Positions 31,280 to 39,680 of a stretch of DNA of 64,000 nt are shown here, piece by piece (positions within the stretch are counted from its first letter, which is position 1; the number at the start of each line of letters is the position of its first letter). The notes beneath the pieces are model-generated. The model had not been told where the DNA came from, did not search any database, and saw nothing but the letters and a program-made list of their open reading frames with translations. The position numbers and the translations under genes were made by a program. The stretch comes from an uncultured Eubacteriales bacterium (lineage in GTDB: Bacteria; Bacillota; Clostridia; Oscillospirales; Acutalibacteraceae): positions 62,001 through 126,000 of the forward strand of contig CAKSEH010000003.1 of NCBI GenBank assembly GCA_934446475.1, written 5' to 3'.

Positions 31280-31317
31280 ATTATACCTCTGTTATCTTTA
31301 AAATGCTGTCGTTTCGG
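31280..31317 (-). promoter_or_regulatory. Candidate Spo0A-dependent promoter of spoIIGA-sigE
   Basis: A TATAAT -10 is present (31285-31280). No good -35 lies at 17 bases, as in Bacillus spoIIG, where Spo0A replaces -35 recognition. An imperfect 0A box (GTCG core) lies about 25-30 bases upstream. The match is weak. Confidence 0.4.
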
Positions 31318-31368
31318 CGGCGGATTTTTTGTAAAATTTAAGGGAGTTATGATATTTTATTATTTCCC

Positions 31369-31397
31369 TTGAATAAGGGACATTTATGTGTTAAAAT
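31369..31397 (+). promoter_or_regulatory. Promoter of pth-mfd
   Basis: TTGAAT (31369-31374) and TAAAAT (31392-31397) with a 17-base spacer lie 24 bases before the pth start codon. Confidence 0.6.
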
Positions 31398-31420
31398 ATT
31401 GCGGTAAAAGGGTGATATGA

Positions 31421-32014
31421 ATGCTTTTCAAATCTGCAAAATCGGTTTTTGATTATCTGATAGTGGGTCTTGGCAATCCGGGTATCGAATATGAGAAAAC
31501 AAGGCATAACGCCGGATTTATGGCAATAGATAAACTCAGCGATAAGTGCGGCTGTAAAATAGACAGGGCAAAATTCGAGTCGCTTTATGCGGATACGGTA
31601 ATATCCGGAAAAAGAGTAATGCTTTTAAAACCGCAGACGTATATGAACAACTCCGGAAGGGCTGTTTCGGCGGTAAGTTCATTTTATAAAATTCCTTATG
31701 ATAAAATTATAGTTTTGTTTGATGATATTTCGCTTGATGTGGGAAATATCAGGATAAGGCGCAAAGGCAGCGCAGGCGGTCATAACGGAATTAAGGATAT
31801 TATCGAGCTGCTCGGAACCGAGGATATTATGCGAATTAAGATAGGCGTCGGTCAAAAACCGAACAAGGATTATAACCTTGCCGACTGGGTGCTTTCAAAG
31901 CTTCCTGCAAATTTGGCGGAGGATTTTGACAAGGCCCTTGATAATGCGGCGAAGGCGACTGAGAGTATAGTTAAAAACGGAATAGATAAAGCTATGAATG
32001 CTTACAGCAAATGA
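31421..32014 (+). CDS. pth: Peptidyl-tRNA hydrolase
   Basis: This 197-aa enzyme frees tRNA from peptidyl-tRNA drop-off products. Motifs: VGLGNPGIEYEKTRHNAGFM (catalytic His), LKPQTYMNNSGRAV, FDDISLDVGNIRIRRKGSAG and GGHNGIKDI. About ten residues precede the usual VGLGNPG start. It lies six bases upstream of mfd, an arrangement widespread in Firmicutes. Confidence 0.95.
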   Translation: MLFKSAKSVFDYLIVGLGNPGIEYEKTRHNAGFMAIDKLSDKCGCKIDRAKFESLYADTVISGKRVMLLKPQTYMNNSGRAVSAVSSFYKIPYDKIIVLFDDISLDVGNIRIRRKGSAGGHNGIKDIIELLGTEDIMRIKIGVGQKPNKDYNLADWVLSKLPANLAEDFDKALDNAAKATESIVKNGIDKAMNAYSK

Positions 32015-32020
32015 TTTTGT

Positions 32021-35000
32021 ATGAAATTTGTAAATGATATTTTAAAAAGGGATTCGGAGTATCAAAAGCTGCTGGAGAATGTTTCAAACGGTGAATTGCC
32101 CGTTTGTGTGACGGGACTTTCTTCCGTTCATAAGGCTATGTTTGCTTCATCGCTTTGCAGACATACTTCGAAAAAACTCGTTTTGATAACGCCCGATGAA
32201 GCTTCCGCTTCGCTCCTTTCGGGAGACATAAGGTCATTCGGTCTTAAAACGGCGGTTCTGCCGTCAAGGGATTATAACTTTCTGAGAATATCGGGAGCAT
32301 CAAAGGAATATGAGCATAAAAGAACACAGACTCTGTCGGGAATTCTCGGCGGAGCTTTTGACGTGCTTATTCTTTCGGTCGACAGTGCGCTTCTGTATAC
32401 CGTTCCGCCGGAAATTCTAAAGGAAAACACCGTTTCGCTTTCCGTTTCGGACGAGCTTGATTTGGAGGAATTCTCAAAGGTACTTGTCAGAGCAGGATAT
32501 GTCAGAAGTGAACTTACAGAGGGCGCAGGACAATTTTCCGTTCGTGGCGGAATAATGGATATTTATCCGACGAACAGGCAAAATCCCGTGAGAATCGAAC
32601 TTTGGGGAGACGAGATAGACACTGTTTGTGAGTTCGACTCGATGACCCAGCGCCGAACCGAAACTCTTTCAGGCGTTCGGATTGCTCCGGCAACGGAACT
32701 GCCTTTTGACAGTGAAAAACTTTGTGTAAAACTTGAAGATTATCTTAAAAAAGAGAAAACTTTGAGTGAAAGTCAGTCGGAGCGGATAAGAACCGATATC
32801 GAGCGCATTAAGGGCGGTGCGGTTATATCGGCAGACCCGTATATACCGTTTATTTATGAAACTCCGGTGACGGTTTTTGACTATACACGGGATTTTCTTA
32901 CCGTGATTTGTGATTCGGGCAATATTGCGGACAGACTCAAAAGCATTGAAACACAGAATTCGGAAGATATAAGCAGTCTGCTCGAAAACGGGTATTTAAG
33001 CAAAAAAAATTCAAAGTTTACTCTTGACAGACACGAATTTTCGTTTCTTACATCAAAGTGCGTTTATTTCGAAAACTTTCCGAGAACGGCGTACGGTATG
33101 CCCCTTAAAGGTTATTATAATTTTAATTTAAAAAGACTGTCCCCGTTCAGCGGAGATATTGACGGTCTTTGCGAGGACCTTTCTCATATCCGCCATATCA
33201 GAGGGACTGCTGTCGTTCTTGCAGGTGAAGAAAAGGCTGCGGGCGTTTTGTGTTCCGAGCTTTGCGAAAAGGGAATTCCGGCAACCTCTTTGAAGGAAGA
33301 CAGTCCGCTGCCCGAAAGCGGTATATATGTTATGACGGGCGGGCTTTCGGCAGGAATTGAAATACCGTCTCTTAAGTTTCTCCTTGTAAGCCACAGATAT
33401 CTTGCTCCCGAAACAAAACGCAAACGCCGAAAAATAAAGGGCGCAAGAGAAATAGGATCTCTTGATGAGCTTAAAAGGGGAGACTATGTCGTTCACGCAA
33501 GCCACGGAATAGGTATTTTTGACGGTATAAACCGAATAACCAACGGCTCGGTTACTAAGGATTATATAAAAATAAAGTATGCCGGCAGTGATGTTCTTTA
33601 TGTTCCGGTAACTCAGCTTGACCTTGTTTCGAAATATATAGGTGCCGCAACATCCGAGGGGTCTGTAAAACTTAACAAGCTCGGCAGTGACAGCTGGCAG
33701 AAAACACGCTCGAGAGTAAAAGCGGCGGTTAAGAATATGGCTAAGCAGTTAACTGAGCTGTATGCAAAGAGAATGTCTGTCAAAGGGTACGCTTTCTCTC
33801 CCGACACCGACCTTCAAAATGACTTTGAACGCCGCTTTGAGTATGAGGAAACAGAAGATCAGTTAAGATGTATAAATGAGATAAAAAGCGATATGGAACG
33901 GGCGGTTCCTATGGACAGGCTGCTTTGCGGCGATGTCGGTTTCGGTAAAACCGAGGTTGCGCTAAGGGCGGCATTTAAGTGCGTAAGCGAGGGAAAACAG
34001 TGCGCCTTTCTCGTTCCTACGACAATTCTCGCAATGCAGCACTTTGCTACCGTAACGAGAAGATTCGGCAATATGCCGGTAACCGTCAAGCTCCTTAACC
34101 GATTTGTTTCCAAGAAAGAGCAGGATAAAACCGTTTCCGGCCTTAAAAGCGGCAGGGTGGATATGGTTATAGGCACTCACCGTATGATATCTTCGGATGT
34201 AAAATTCAAAAACTTAGGTCTTGTAATAATAGATGAAGAGCAACGCTTCGGCGTGGCTCAAAAGGAAAGGCTTAAAGAGCTTTATCCGTATGTTGATATA
34301 CTCACCCTTTCCGCAACCCCTATACCGAGGACCCTTAATATGGCTATGTCCGGGCTCAGAGATATGTCTACCATAGACGAGGCTCCGGGCGACCGTTATC
34401 CCGTTCAGACCTATGTTTTGGAGCAAAATAACGGTGTGCTTGCGGATGCTGTCAATAAAGAGCTCAGGCGTGGGGGACAGGTTTATTACCTGCACAACAG
34501 GGTTGAAACTATAGTGTCCTGCGCAGCAAAGCTTAAAAATCTTATCCCACAGGCGAGAATAGGCATAGCCCACGGAAAAATGAGCGAAGAAGAGCTTTCC
34601 GAGGTATGGAGCAGACTTATAGACGGAGATATAGACATTCTTGTTTGCACCACAATTATAGAAACCGGCGTTGATGTGCCAAATGTGAATACCCTGATAA
34701 TAGAAAACGCAGACAGGATGGGGCTGGCGCAGCTTCATCAGCTGAGGGGACGGGTGGGCCGTTCTTCAAGGCGGGCATACGCATATTTTTGTTTTAACAA
34801 AGATAAATCGCTTACCGAGATCGCTTATAAAAGACTTGAGGCGATAAGGCAGTTTACCGAATTCGGCTCAGGATTTAAAATAGCCCTTCGTGACCTTGAA
34901 ATAAGGGGAGCAGGAAGTATTCTCGGCGGTGAACAGCACGGCAATATGGAAGCGGTAGGGTACGATATGTATTTAAAACTGCTTTCCGATGCGGTAAATG

Positions 35001-35452
35001 AAGAAAACGGAATAGATTCTCATAACGAACAAAGCTGCACGGTGGATCTTAATATCTCCGCTCATATTCCTGAAAGCTATATTGAATCTCTTCCGGCAAG
35101 ACTCGGTATATATAAGCGAATAGCCGGTATCGAAAATGATGATGACGCCGCCGATGTTACCGACGAACTTTGTGACCGTTTCGGTGAGCCGCCCGAGGCG
35201 GTTATGGGACTTATAAATATTGCTCTCATAAGAAATAAGGCGGCTATGGCGGGAATAACCGAAATAACCGAAAATGCATCGGGCGCTGTTTTAAAGACCG
35301 ATAAGTTAAGGCGGGAGGTCGGCAAAAAGCTTTCCGATGAATTTAAAGACGCCTTTACGGTTTCCTCTTTCGGGCAGCCGGCATATATAATAAAACTTAA
35401 AAAAGGCGAAAGAGCAGCGTCTCTTATAAAGCGTTTGTCAAAAGTGCTGTAA
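32021..35452 (+). CDS. mfd: Transcription-repair coupling factor Mfd
   Basis: This 1143-aa ATP-driven translocase removes stalled RNA polymerase and recruits UvrA. Visible are the UvrB-like N-terminal part (GAGQFSVRGGIMDIYPTNRQ), the RNA polymerase-binding region (RGDYVVHASHGIGIFDGI, then YADVLYVP-like strand), helicase motif I LLCGDVGFGKTEVALRA, DEEQRFG (motif II), SATPIPRTLNMA (III), and the TRG/RecG-type HQLRGRVGRS. Length is standard. It is co-transcribed with pth. Confidence 0.96.
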   Translation: MKFVNDILKRDSEYQKLLENVSNGELPVCVTGLSSVHKAMFASSLCRHTSKKLVLITPDEASASLLSGDIRSFGLKTAVLPSRDYNFLRISGASKEYEHKRTQTLSGILGGAFDVLILSVDSALLYTVPPEILKENTVSLSVSDELDLEEFSKVLVRAGYVRSELTEGAGQFSVRGGIMDIYPTNRQNPVRIELWGDEIDTVCEFDSMTQRRTETLSGVRIAPATELPFDSEKLCVKLEDYLKKEKTLSESQSERIRTDIERIKGGAVISADPYIPFIYETPVTVFDYTRDFLTVICDSGNIADRLKSIETQNSEDISSLLENGYLSKKNSKFTLDRHEFSFLTSKCVYFENFPRTAYGMPLKGYYNFNLKRLSPFSGDIDGLCEDLSHIRHIRGTAVVLAGEEKAAGVLCSELCEKGIPATSLKEDSPLPESGIYVMTGGLSAGIEIPSLKFLLVSHRYLAPETKRKRRKIKGAREIGSLDELKRGDYVVHASHGIGIFDGINRITNGSVTKDYIKIKYAGSDVLYVPVTQLDLVSKYIGAATSEGSVKLNKLGSDSWQKTRSRVKAAVKNMAKQLTELYAKRMSVKGYAFSPDTDLQNDFERRFEYEETEDQLRCINEIKSDMERAVPMDRLLCGDVGFGKTEVALRAAFKCVSEGKQCAFLVPTTILAMQHFATVTRRFGNMPVTVKLLNRFVSKKEQDKTVSGLKSGRVDMVIGTHRMISSDVKFKNLGLVIIDEEQRFGVAQKERLKELYPYVDILTLSATPIPRTLNMAMSGLRDMSTIDEAPGDRYPVQTYVLEQNNGVLADAVNKELRRGGQVYYLHNRVETIVSCAAKLKNLIPQARIGIAHGKMSEEELSEVWSRLIDGDIDILVCTTIIETGVDVPNVNTLIIENADRMGLAQLHQLRGRVGRSSRRAYAYFCFNKDKSLTEIAYKRLEAIRQFTEFGSGFKIALRDLEIRGAGSILGGEQHGNMEAVGYDMYLKLLSDAVNEENGIDSHNEQSCTVDLNISAHIPESYIESLPARLGIYKRIAGIENDDDAADVTDELCDRFGEPPEAVMGLINIALIRNKAAMAGITEITENASGAVLKTDKLRREVGKKLSDEFKDAFTVSSFGQPAYIIKLKKGERAASLIKRLSKVL

Positions 35453-35459
35453 TTTTTTG

Positions 35460-35488
35460 TAGACATTTTTGAAATTATGGTATATAAT
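35460..35488 (+). promoter_or_regulatory. Promoter of the PrsA-like lipoprotein gene
   Basis: TAGACA (35460-35465) and TATAAT (35483-35488) have a 17-base spacer, close behind the mfd stop. Confidence 0.65.
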
Positions 35489-35525
35489 TAAAACAATATA
35501 TAACTCTCGCTACGGAGGAATTAAA

Positions 35526-36611
35526 ATGAAGGTTTTAAAAAAAATCATAGCCGCTGTTTGTGTGTCGGCATTGTTGCTTACCTTTGCGGGTTGTCACAAG
35601 AAGGATGAAACGGCAGTAACAGTCGGAGACGTTAAGTTTACTTCCGCTTACTATATGTGCGCCCTTATTCAGGCTGACGGTACGGCAAAACAGAAGATAA
35701 AAGATATGGCTGCCGAGGACAGCTCTATAGACACATCTAAGGATGACTATTATTATTCTCAGAAGATAGACGGTAAGGATTACCAGACCTGGGTTAAAGA
35801 TGAGGCCATTTCCTCTCTTAAAGAAATAGCGGCATATAAAATAAAGTGTAAAGAAGCAAATCTTGAAATATCGGAAGCGGATGAATCGGGAATACAGCAG
35901 TATGTCGATTATTACTGGAATAATTACGGTTATGCCGATATTTACGAGCCGAACGGCGTCAGCTATTCGACCTATAAGCAGTATTACAGAGATACTTATT
36001 ATTCTCAGAGATATTTTGAGTATCTTTACGGCAGCGAGGGCACAAAAGCTGTGTCCGAAGATGAAGTAAAGAATTATCTTTACACAAATTATGCTATAGC
36101 CGATATTCTTGCTGTCAGCCTTTCAAATCTTGAGGACGATGCAAAAGCTGAGAAGAAACAGACTGTTCAGGGATATGCCGATTCAATTAAAAACGGCAGT
36201 ATGACATTTGAGCAGGCATATGTTGCCGAAAATCCTTCCTCTGCAAACAGTGAAACCTCATCCGATGAAAACGGACCTAAGGACAGCAGAGCGACCCTTG
36301 TAGGCAATGATAAAACCTCCTCTTCTTATCAGACCGAGCATTTTGATACCATAAAAGCAATGGCAACAAATGAAGTTAAGGTTATAGAGGAAAGCGACGG
36401 CACAGGTATTTTACTTGTTGTTAAGAAAGAAATTTCAGAGGACCCGTATTATCTTGAAAATATGGATATGTCGGTCCGTCACGATATGAAAGATGATGAG
36501 TTCGAAAAGGAGACAGATTCTATAGTTAAGTCCCTTAAGACGACCGTCAGCGATTATGCTGTAAACAGATTTAAGGTAAAGAAGATAAAATATCCCGAGA
36601 CTACTGCTTGA
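35526..36611 (+). CDS. PrsA/SurA-like foldase lipoprotein
   Basis: This 361-aa lipoprotein has a lipobox LLTFAGCHKK (Cys at about 22). A helical SurA_N-type region carries many Tyr, and the parvulin-like C-terminal half (AIADILAVSLSN to VKVIEESDGTGILLVVKKEI) recalls a degenerate PPIC domain. It probably helps proteins fold after Sec export. Active-site residues of parvulins are not clearly conserved, so a chaperone without isomerase activity is possible. ATG 35526 has CGGAGG; the longer frame from 35469 overlaps the promoter. Confidence 0.75.
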   Translation: MKVLKKIIAAVCVSALLLTFAGCHKKDETAVTVGDVKFTSAYYMCALIQADGTAKQKIKDMAAEDSSIDTSKDDYYYSQKIDGKDYQTWVKDEAISSLKEIAAYKIKCKEANLEISEADESGIQQYVDYYWNNYGYADIYEPNGVSYSTYKQYYRDTYYSQRYFEYLYGSEGTKAVSEDEVKNYLYTNYAIADILAVSLSNLEDDAKAEKKQTVQGYADSIKNGSMTFEQAYVAENPSSANSETSSDENGPKDSRATLVGNDKTSSSYQTEHFDTIKAMATNEVKVIEESDGTGILLVVKKEISEDPYYLENMDMSVRHDMKDDEFEKETDSIVKSLKTTVSDYAVNRFKVKKIKYPETTA

Positions 36612-36656
36612 TTTGTCTGAACGGATATGCCGTAAAAAAACAACTTTATTTACTTT

Positions 36657-36684
36657 GAAAAACCGCTTAATTAAGCGGTTTTTC
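36657..36684. terminator. Perfect 28-base palindromic terminator
   Basis: GAAAAACCGCTTAA followed by its exact reverse complement gives a stem with T-runs on both strands. It ends the PrsA-like gene and can act in both directions. Confidence 0.85.
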
Positions 36685-36728
36685 ATTTACAGGATTTTTC
36701 TTTGCATCTGTCGGAGGGAAAATAAAAA

Positions 36729-36803
36729 TGCGGCGTTAACGCCGCAAAGTCACTTTTAAGTTTATTAACAGACTGATGCCGCCCATATTAAACGGGCGGC
36801 ATC
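36729..36803. terminator. Two hairpins between the converging PrsA-like and CapA-like genes
   Basis: The first is a perfect palindrome (36729-36746, TGCGGCGTT and complement). The second pairs GATGCCGCCC (36775-36784) with GGGCGGCATC (36794-36803) and is T-rich on its plus-strand 3' side. The second lies 14 bases past the CapA-like stop. Confidence 0.6.
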
Positions 36804-36816
36804 TTTAGTTTTGTTT

Positions 36817-38139
36817 TTATTTAAATGTAACTTCACAGCCTATTTCATTCTGGCATTCGGTAAGACCGTCTTTTACTATGGCTTTTGTGCGTTCATAGGA
36901 AGCGGCTGCTTTGCTTTGAACGGATGAATCAAGTCCCAAAGTTGAGGCAAAGTTTTCATTTTCAAGCGGTATAATGCTGTATTGATATCCCGAACCGCCC
37001 TTATATTTATTTACCCAGGTGGGGATACAGTTAAGTCCCGATAAAACTACCTTTCCGTCACTGTATTTATCAAGCTTATAGTAAAACAGCATACCATCCT
37101 CCGTGTGGCCGGTGGTGCATTCGGGCACCATAATTTCCTTTCTCTGATTTGATATGGCATTTCCGAGAGAATAAGCGCAAACGGTAGTGTTTTCACTGTC
37201 TTCGGAATGAATAAGCTTTATCGGCTGTATAACGTGAGGGTGATCGCCTATGATAAGATTTACTCCGATATTTGAGAGCCTCTGGGCAATAGCCTCCTGG
37301 TGGCGATTGGGTGTAAGCTGATATTCCTCGCCCCAGTGCATATAAAATGTTATAAATTCGGCACCGTCCTCTTTCATTGCGTCAACCGTTTCCTGAGCGG
37401 CGGTGTAGAATTCGTCTATTCTGTCATAATTAAAAGAATTTATAAGTGCGTTTGCATCGGTCGATATTATTCTTCCGTTTATCGATTTTGAGCCTGCTTC
37501 TGATTTGTTCTCATATGTATAGTTTGCAATGCCGATTTTTATCCCATTTACATTTCTTACCGCATATGTTTTCGTATCGGTATTGTCTCTCGTTCCTGTG
37601 AAAGGTATACCTTTTTCGTTAAGCACGGAAACGGTACGCTTTAAGCCTGCAAGCCCCGTATCGTAGCAGTGGTTGTTTGATGTCACAAGGAAGTTTATTC
37701 CCGCATTTTTTATAACATCTGCAAGACTGTCCGGCGTATTGAAAGCAGGATATCCCGAATATCTTTTGCCGCTGCCGCCGAATGTGACCTCAAGATTTGC
37801 GGTTGCCATATCAGCCTCTTTAAAATACTTTTCCGTATATTTAAAAAATGCCGAGAAATCATACTGCTTTGTAGATTTATCGTAAGCTCCGTCAAGCTGG
37901 GTCGAGTGGACCATAATATCTCCCGTGTTGACTACGGTTGCCGACGAAACTATATACGGTTCTTTCGGTGAAGAGGTCGAGGAATTTCCGTTGCTGCCGC
38001 CTTTTTTACCGAGAGAGACAATCCCTTTTACCGCTAACCCCAAAAGAGCTATTGCCGCAACTGTAATAAGGCATAAGCAGCATAAAAATATTCTGCGCTT
38101 AAGTATTGCCTTTTGCCTTTTTGTGCGCACCTTTGCCAT
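36817..38139 (-). CDS. CapA-family metallophosphatase-like protein, membrane-anchored
   Basis: This 440-aa protein has one N-terminal helix (about 15-37) after a Lys/Arg-rich start. The rest is a PGA_cap (CapA) domain: VVNTGDIMVHSTQLD, ATANLEVTFGG, LVTSNNHCYDTGLAGL, YMHWGEEYQLTPNRHQEAIA and GDHPHVIQPI. These carry the His, Asp and Asn ligands of the calcineurin-like fold. Relatives act in poly-gamma-glutamate or capsule assembly, but no capB or capC is near. ATG 38139 with AAAGGA upstream is chosen rather than TTG 38163. Confidence 0.85.
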   Translation of the reverse strand: MAKVRTKRQKAILKRRIFLCCLCLITVAAIALLGLAVKGIVSLGKKGGSNGNSSTSSPKEPYIVSSATVVNTGDIMVHSTQLDGAYDKSTKQYDFSAFFKYTEKYFKEADMATANLEVTFGGSGKRYSGYPAFNTPDSLADVIKNAGINFLVTSNNHCYDTGLAGLKRTVSVLNEKGIPFTGTRDNTDTKTYAVRNVNGIKIGIANYTYENKSEAGSKSINGRIISTDANALINSFNYDRIDEFYTAAQETVDAMKEDGAEFITFYMHWGEEYQLTPNRHQEAIAQRLSNIGVNLIIGDHPHVIQPIKLIHSEDSENTTVCAYSLGNAISNQRKEIMVPECTTGHTEDGMLFYYKLDKYSDGKVVLSGLNCIPTWVNKYKGGSGYQYSIIPLENENFASTLGLDSSVQSKAAASYERTKAIVKDGLTECQNEIGCEVTFK

Positions 38140-38543
38140 TTTATAAACATCCTTTCGCTTCAAACAATAAAATACAACTCATATAATAATATAAATTGAA
38201 GAAAAAAGCAAGATAAAGAAAATATGATGAGGTATTATAACGAAGTCTGGTTTTGGAATCGAAAAATCCCCCGTATCTTGTCGAAAAGCCTTGAAATACG
38301 ACAGTATTCCTGCATTTTTCGCCTGCGATACGAAGAATTTTTTGAGCTTACAAATCTGCAAAGTGCTTTAAAATAAAAAATTTTGATGTGAGTCACATCA
38401 AAAACGCACAGTAATGCTGACGCATACTGTGCGTTTTTAACAAAGAATACCGTTGGAATTTCAAATTTTAAAGCAATGCTTCGTTATAGCACCTCATCAT
38501 ATCGGCATCACCTTCAAGTTTCGGGTGACGCCGATATTTCGTT
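38140..38543. other. 404-base gap with inverted repeats and terminator
   Basis: No gene is seen. It holds a 24-base inverted repeat with two mismatches (38222-38245 and 38479-38502). Inside it lie a small palindrome TGATGTGAGTCACATCA (38384-38400) and a strong hairpin with T-run (38401-38437). The block of 281 bases with terminal inverted repeats looks like a miniature element or a long structured intergenic repeat. Confidence 0.5.
38401..38437 (+). terminator. Hairpin with T-run inside the 281-base inverted-repeat block
   Basis: AAAACGCACAGT pairs with ACTGTGCGTTTT around a 13-base loop. Both strands have T or A runs, so it may end the D-lactate dehydrogenase transcript on the minus strand. 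Confidence 0.75.
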
Positions 38544-39575
38544 TTAAAAACATTTTTCTATTCGGTGGCTTTTGCATCGATCCGTTTTGCCGCAGTGATA
38601 GCAAAGTTCGTTGTCACAGGTCCCTCTTTTGAAAAACTCTTCTATATTTTCCACGGTTTTAGAGGCTATATTGTCGAGAGCTTCTTTTGTGAGAAACGCC
38701 TGATGAGAGGTTACTATAACATTAGGCATTGAAATGAGTCTTGCAAGGGTATCGTCGTCTAAGATATGACCCGAAAAGTCCTCAAAGAAAACATCGGCTT
38801 CCTCTTCGTAAACATCGAGACAGGCGGCGCCTATGCGGCGTGATTTTATGCCCTCAAGCAGCGCTTCGGCGTCTATAAGAGCGCCTCTTGAGGTGTTTAT
38901 TATGACGACCCCTTTTTTGCACATCGGAATCGACTTTTCGCCTATTATGTGATAACTTTCGTCGTTGAGCGGGCAGTGAAGGGAAATAACATCGCTTTCC
39001 TTAAACAAAGTTTCAAGGTCGGTATATTTAAAATCGGCATTTTCGGCAGGATATTTATCGTATGCCAAAATATTCATACCAAATCCCTTGCAGATGCTTA
39101 TAAACGCTCTTCCTATCCGTCCCGTTCCTATAACACCGACGGTTTTTCCGTGCAGGTCAAAGCCGGTAAGCCCGTTAAGACTGAAATTAAAATCTCTTGT
39201 TCGTATATATGCCTTGTGTATTCTGCGGATCGATGTCAGCAGCATAGCCATAGCGTGCTCCGCCACAGCATAAGGCGAATATGCCGGCACGTGGACAATA
39301 TGAATTTTCCCGTAGGCATATTTGACGTCAACATTGTTGTATCCTGCGCACCTGAGTGCAATAAGCTTTACGCCTTCGTTATACAGGATGTCTATGACTT
39401 CTTTGTCGGCGGTATCATTTACAAATATACAAACGCCGTCACATCCTGCGGCAAGCTTCGCAGTGTCGCCCGTGAGCTTTGTTTCGTAAAATTTGAAAGT
39501 AATATCGCTTTTGCCGTTCAATTTTTCAAAAGCTTCCCTGTCGTAAGGTTTGGTGTCAAAAAATGCAAATTTCAT
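38544..39575 (-). CDS. ldhA: D-lactate dehydrogenase (2-hydroxyacid dehydrogenase) with Cys-rich tail
   Basis: This 343-aa NAD-dependent enzyme reduces pyruvate to D-lactate. Motifs: VPAYSPYAVAEHAMAMLLTS, GVIGTGRIGRAF (NAD), LHCPLNDESYHIIG, NTSRGALIDAEAL (Arg), CLDVYEEEADVFFED and VTSHQAFLT (catalytic His). The C-terminus is unusual: after the normal end, five Cys follow within about 25 residues (TCDNELCYHCGKTDRC, then KC). This resembles a metal- or redox-binding knot. ATG 39575 has AAAGGA at good spacing; the earlier in-frame start lies in an untypical Lys-rich extension. Confidence 0.87.
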   Translation of the reverse strand: MKFAFFDTKPYDREAFEKLNGKSDITFKFYETKLTGDTAKLAAGCDGVCIFVNDTADKEVIDILYNEGVKLIALRCAGYNNVDVKYAYGKIHIVHVPAYSPYAVAEHAMAMLLTSIRRIHKAYIRTRDFNFSLNGLTGFDLHGKTVGVIGTGRIGRAFISICKGFGMNILAYDKYPAENADFKYTDLETLFKESDVISLHCPLNDESYHIIGEKSIPMCKKGVVIINTSRGALIDAEALLEGIKSRRIGAACLDVYEEEADVFFEDFSGHILDDDTLARLISMPNVIVTSHQAFLTKEALDNIASKTVENIEEFFKRGTCDNELCYHCGKTDRCKSHRIEKCF

Positions 39576-39680
39576 ATGAACATTCCTTTCTTTTTGTTTT
39601 TTCACATCTTTTGTTAGTATTGCTTTAATTAAACAAAAAAACCGCCGCAAATTATTTTTGCGGCGGCATTGAAATTATAA

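Noticed and set aside
38179..38361. Minus-strand 60-codon open frame in the CapA-ldhA gap
   Set aside because: It runs across the inverted repeat block, has no ribosome site and no recognisable domain.
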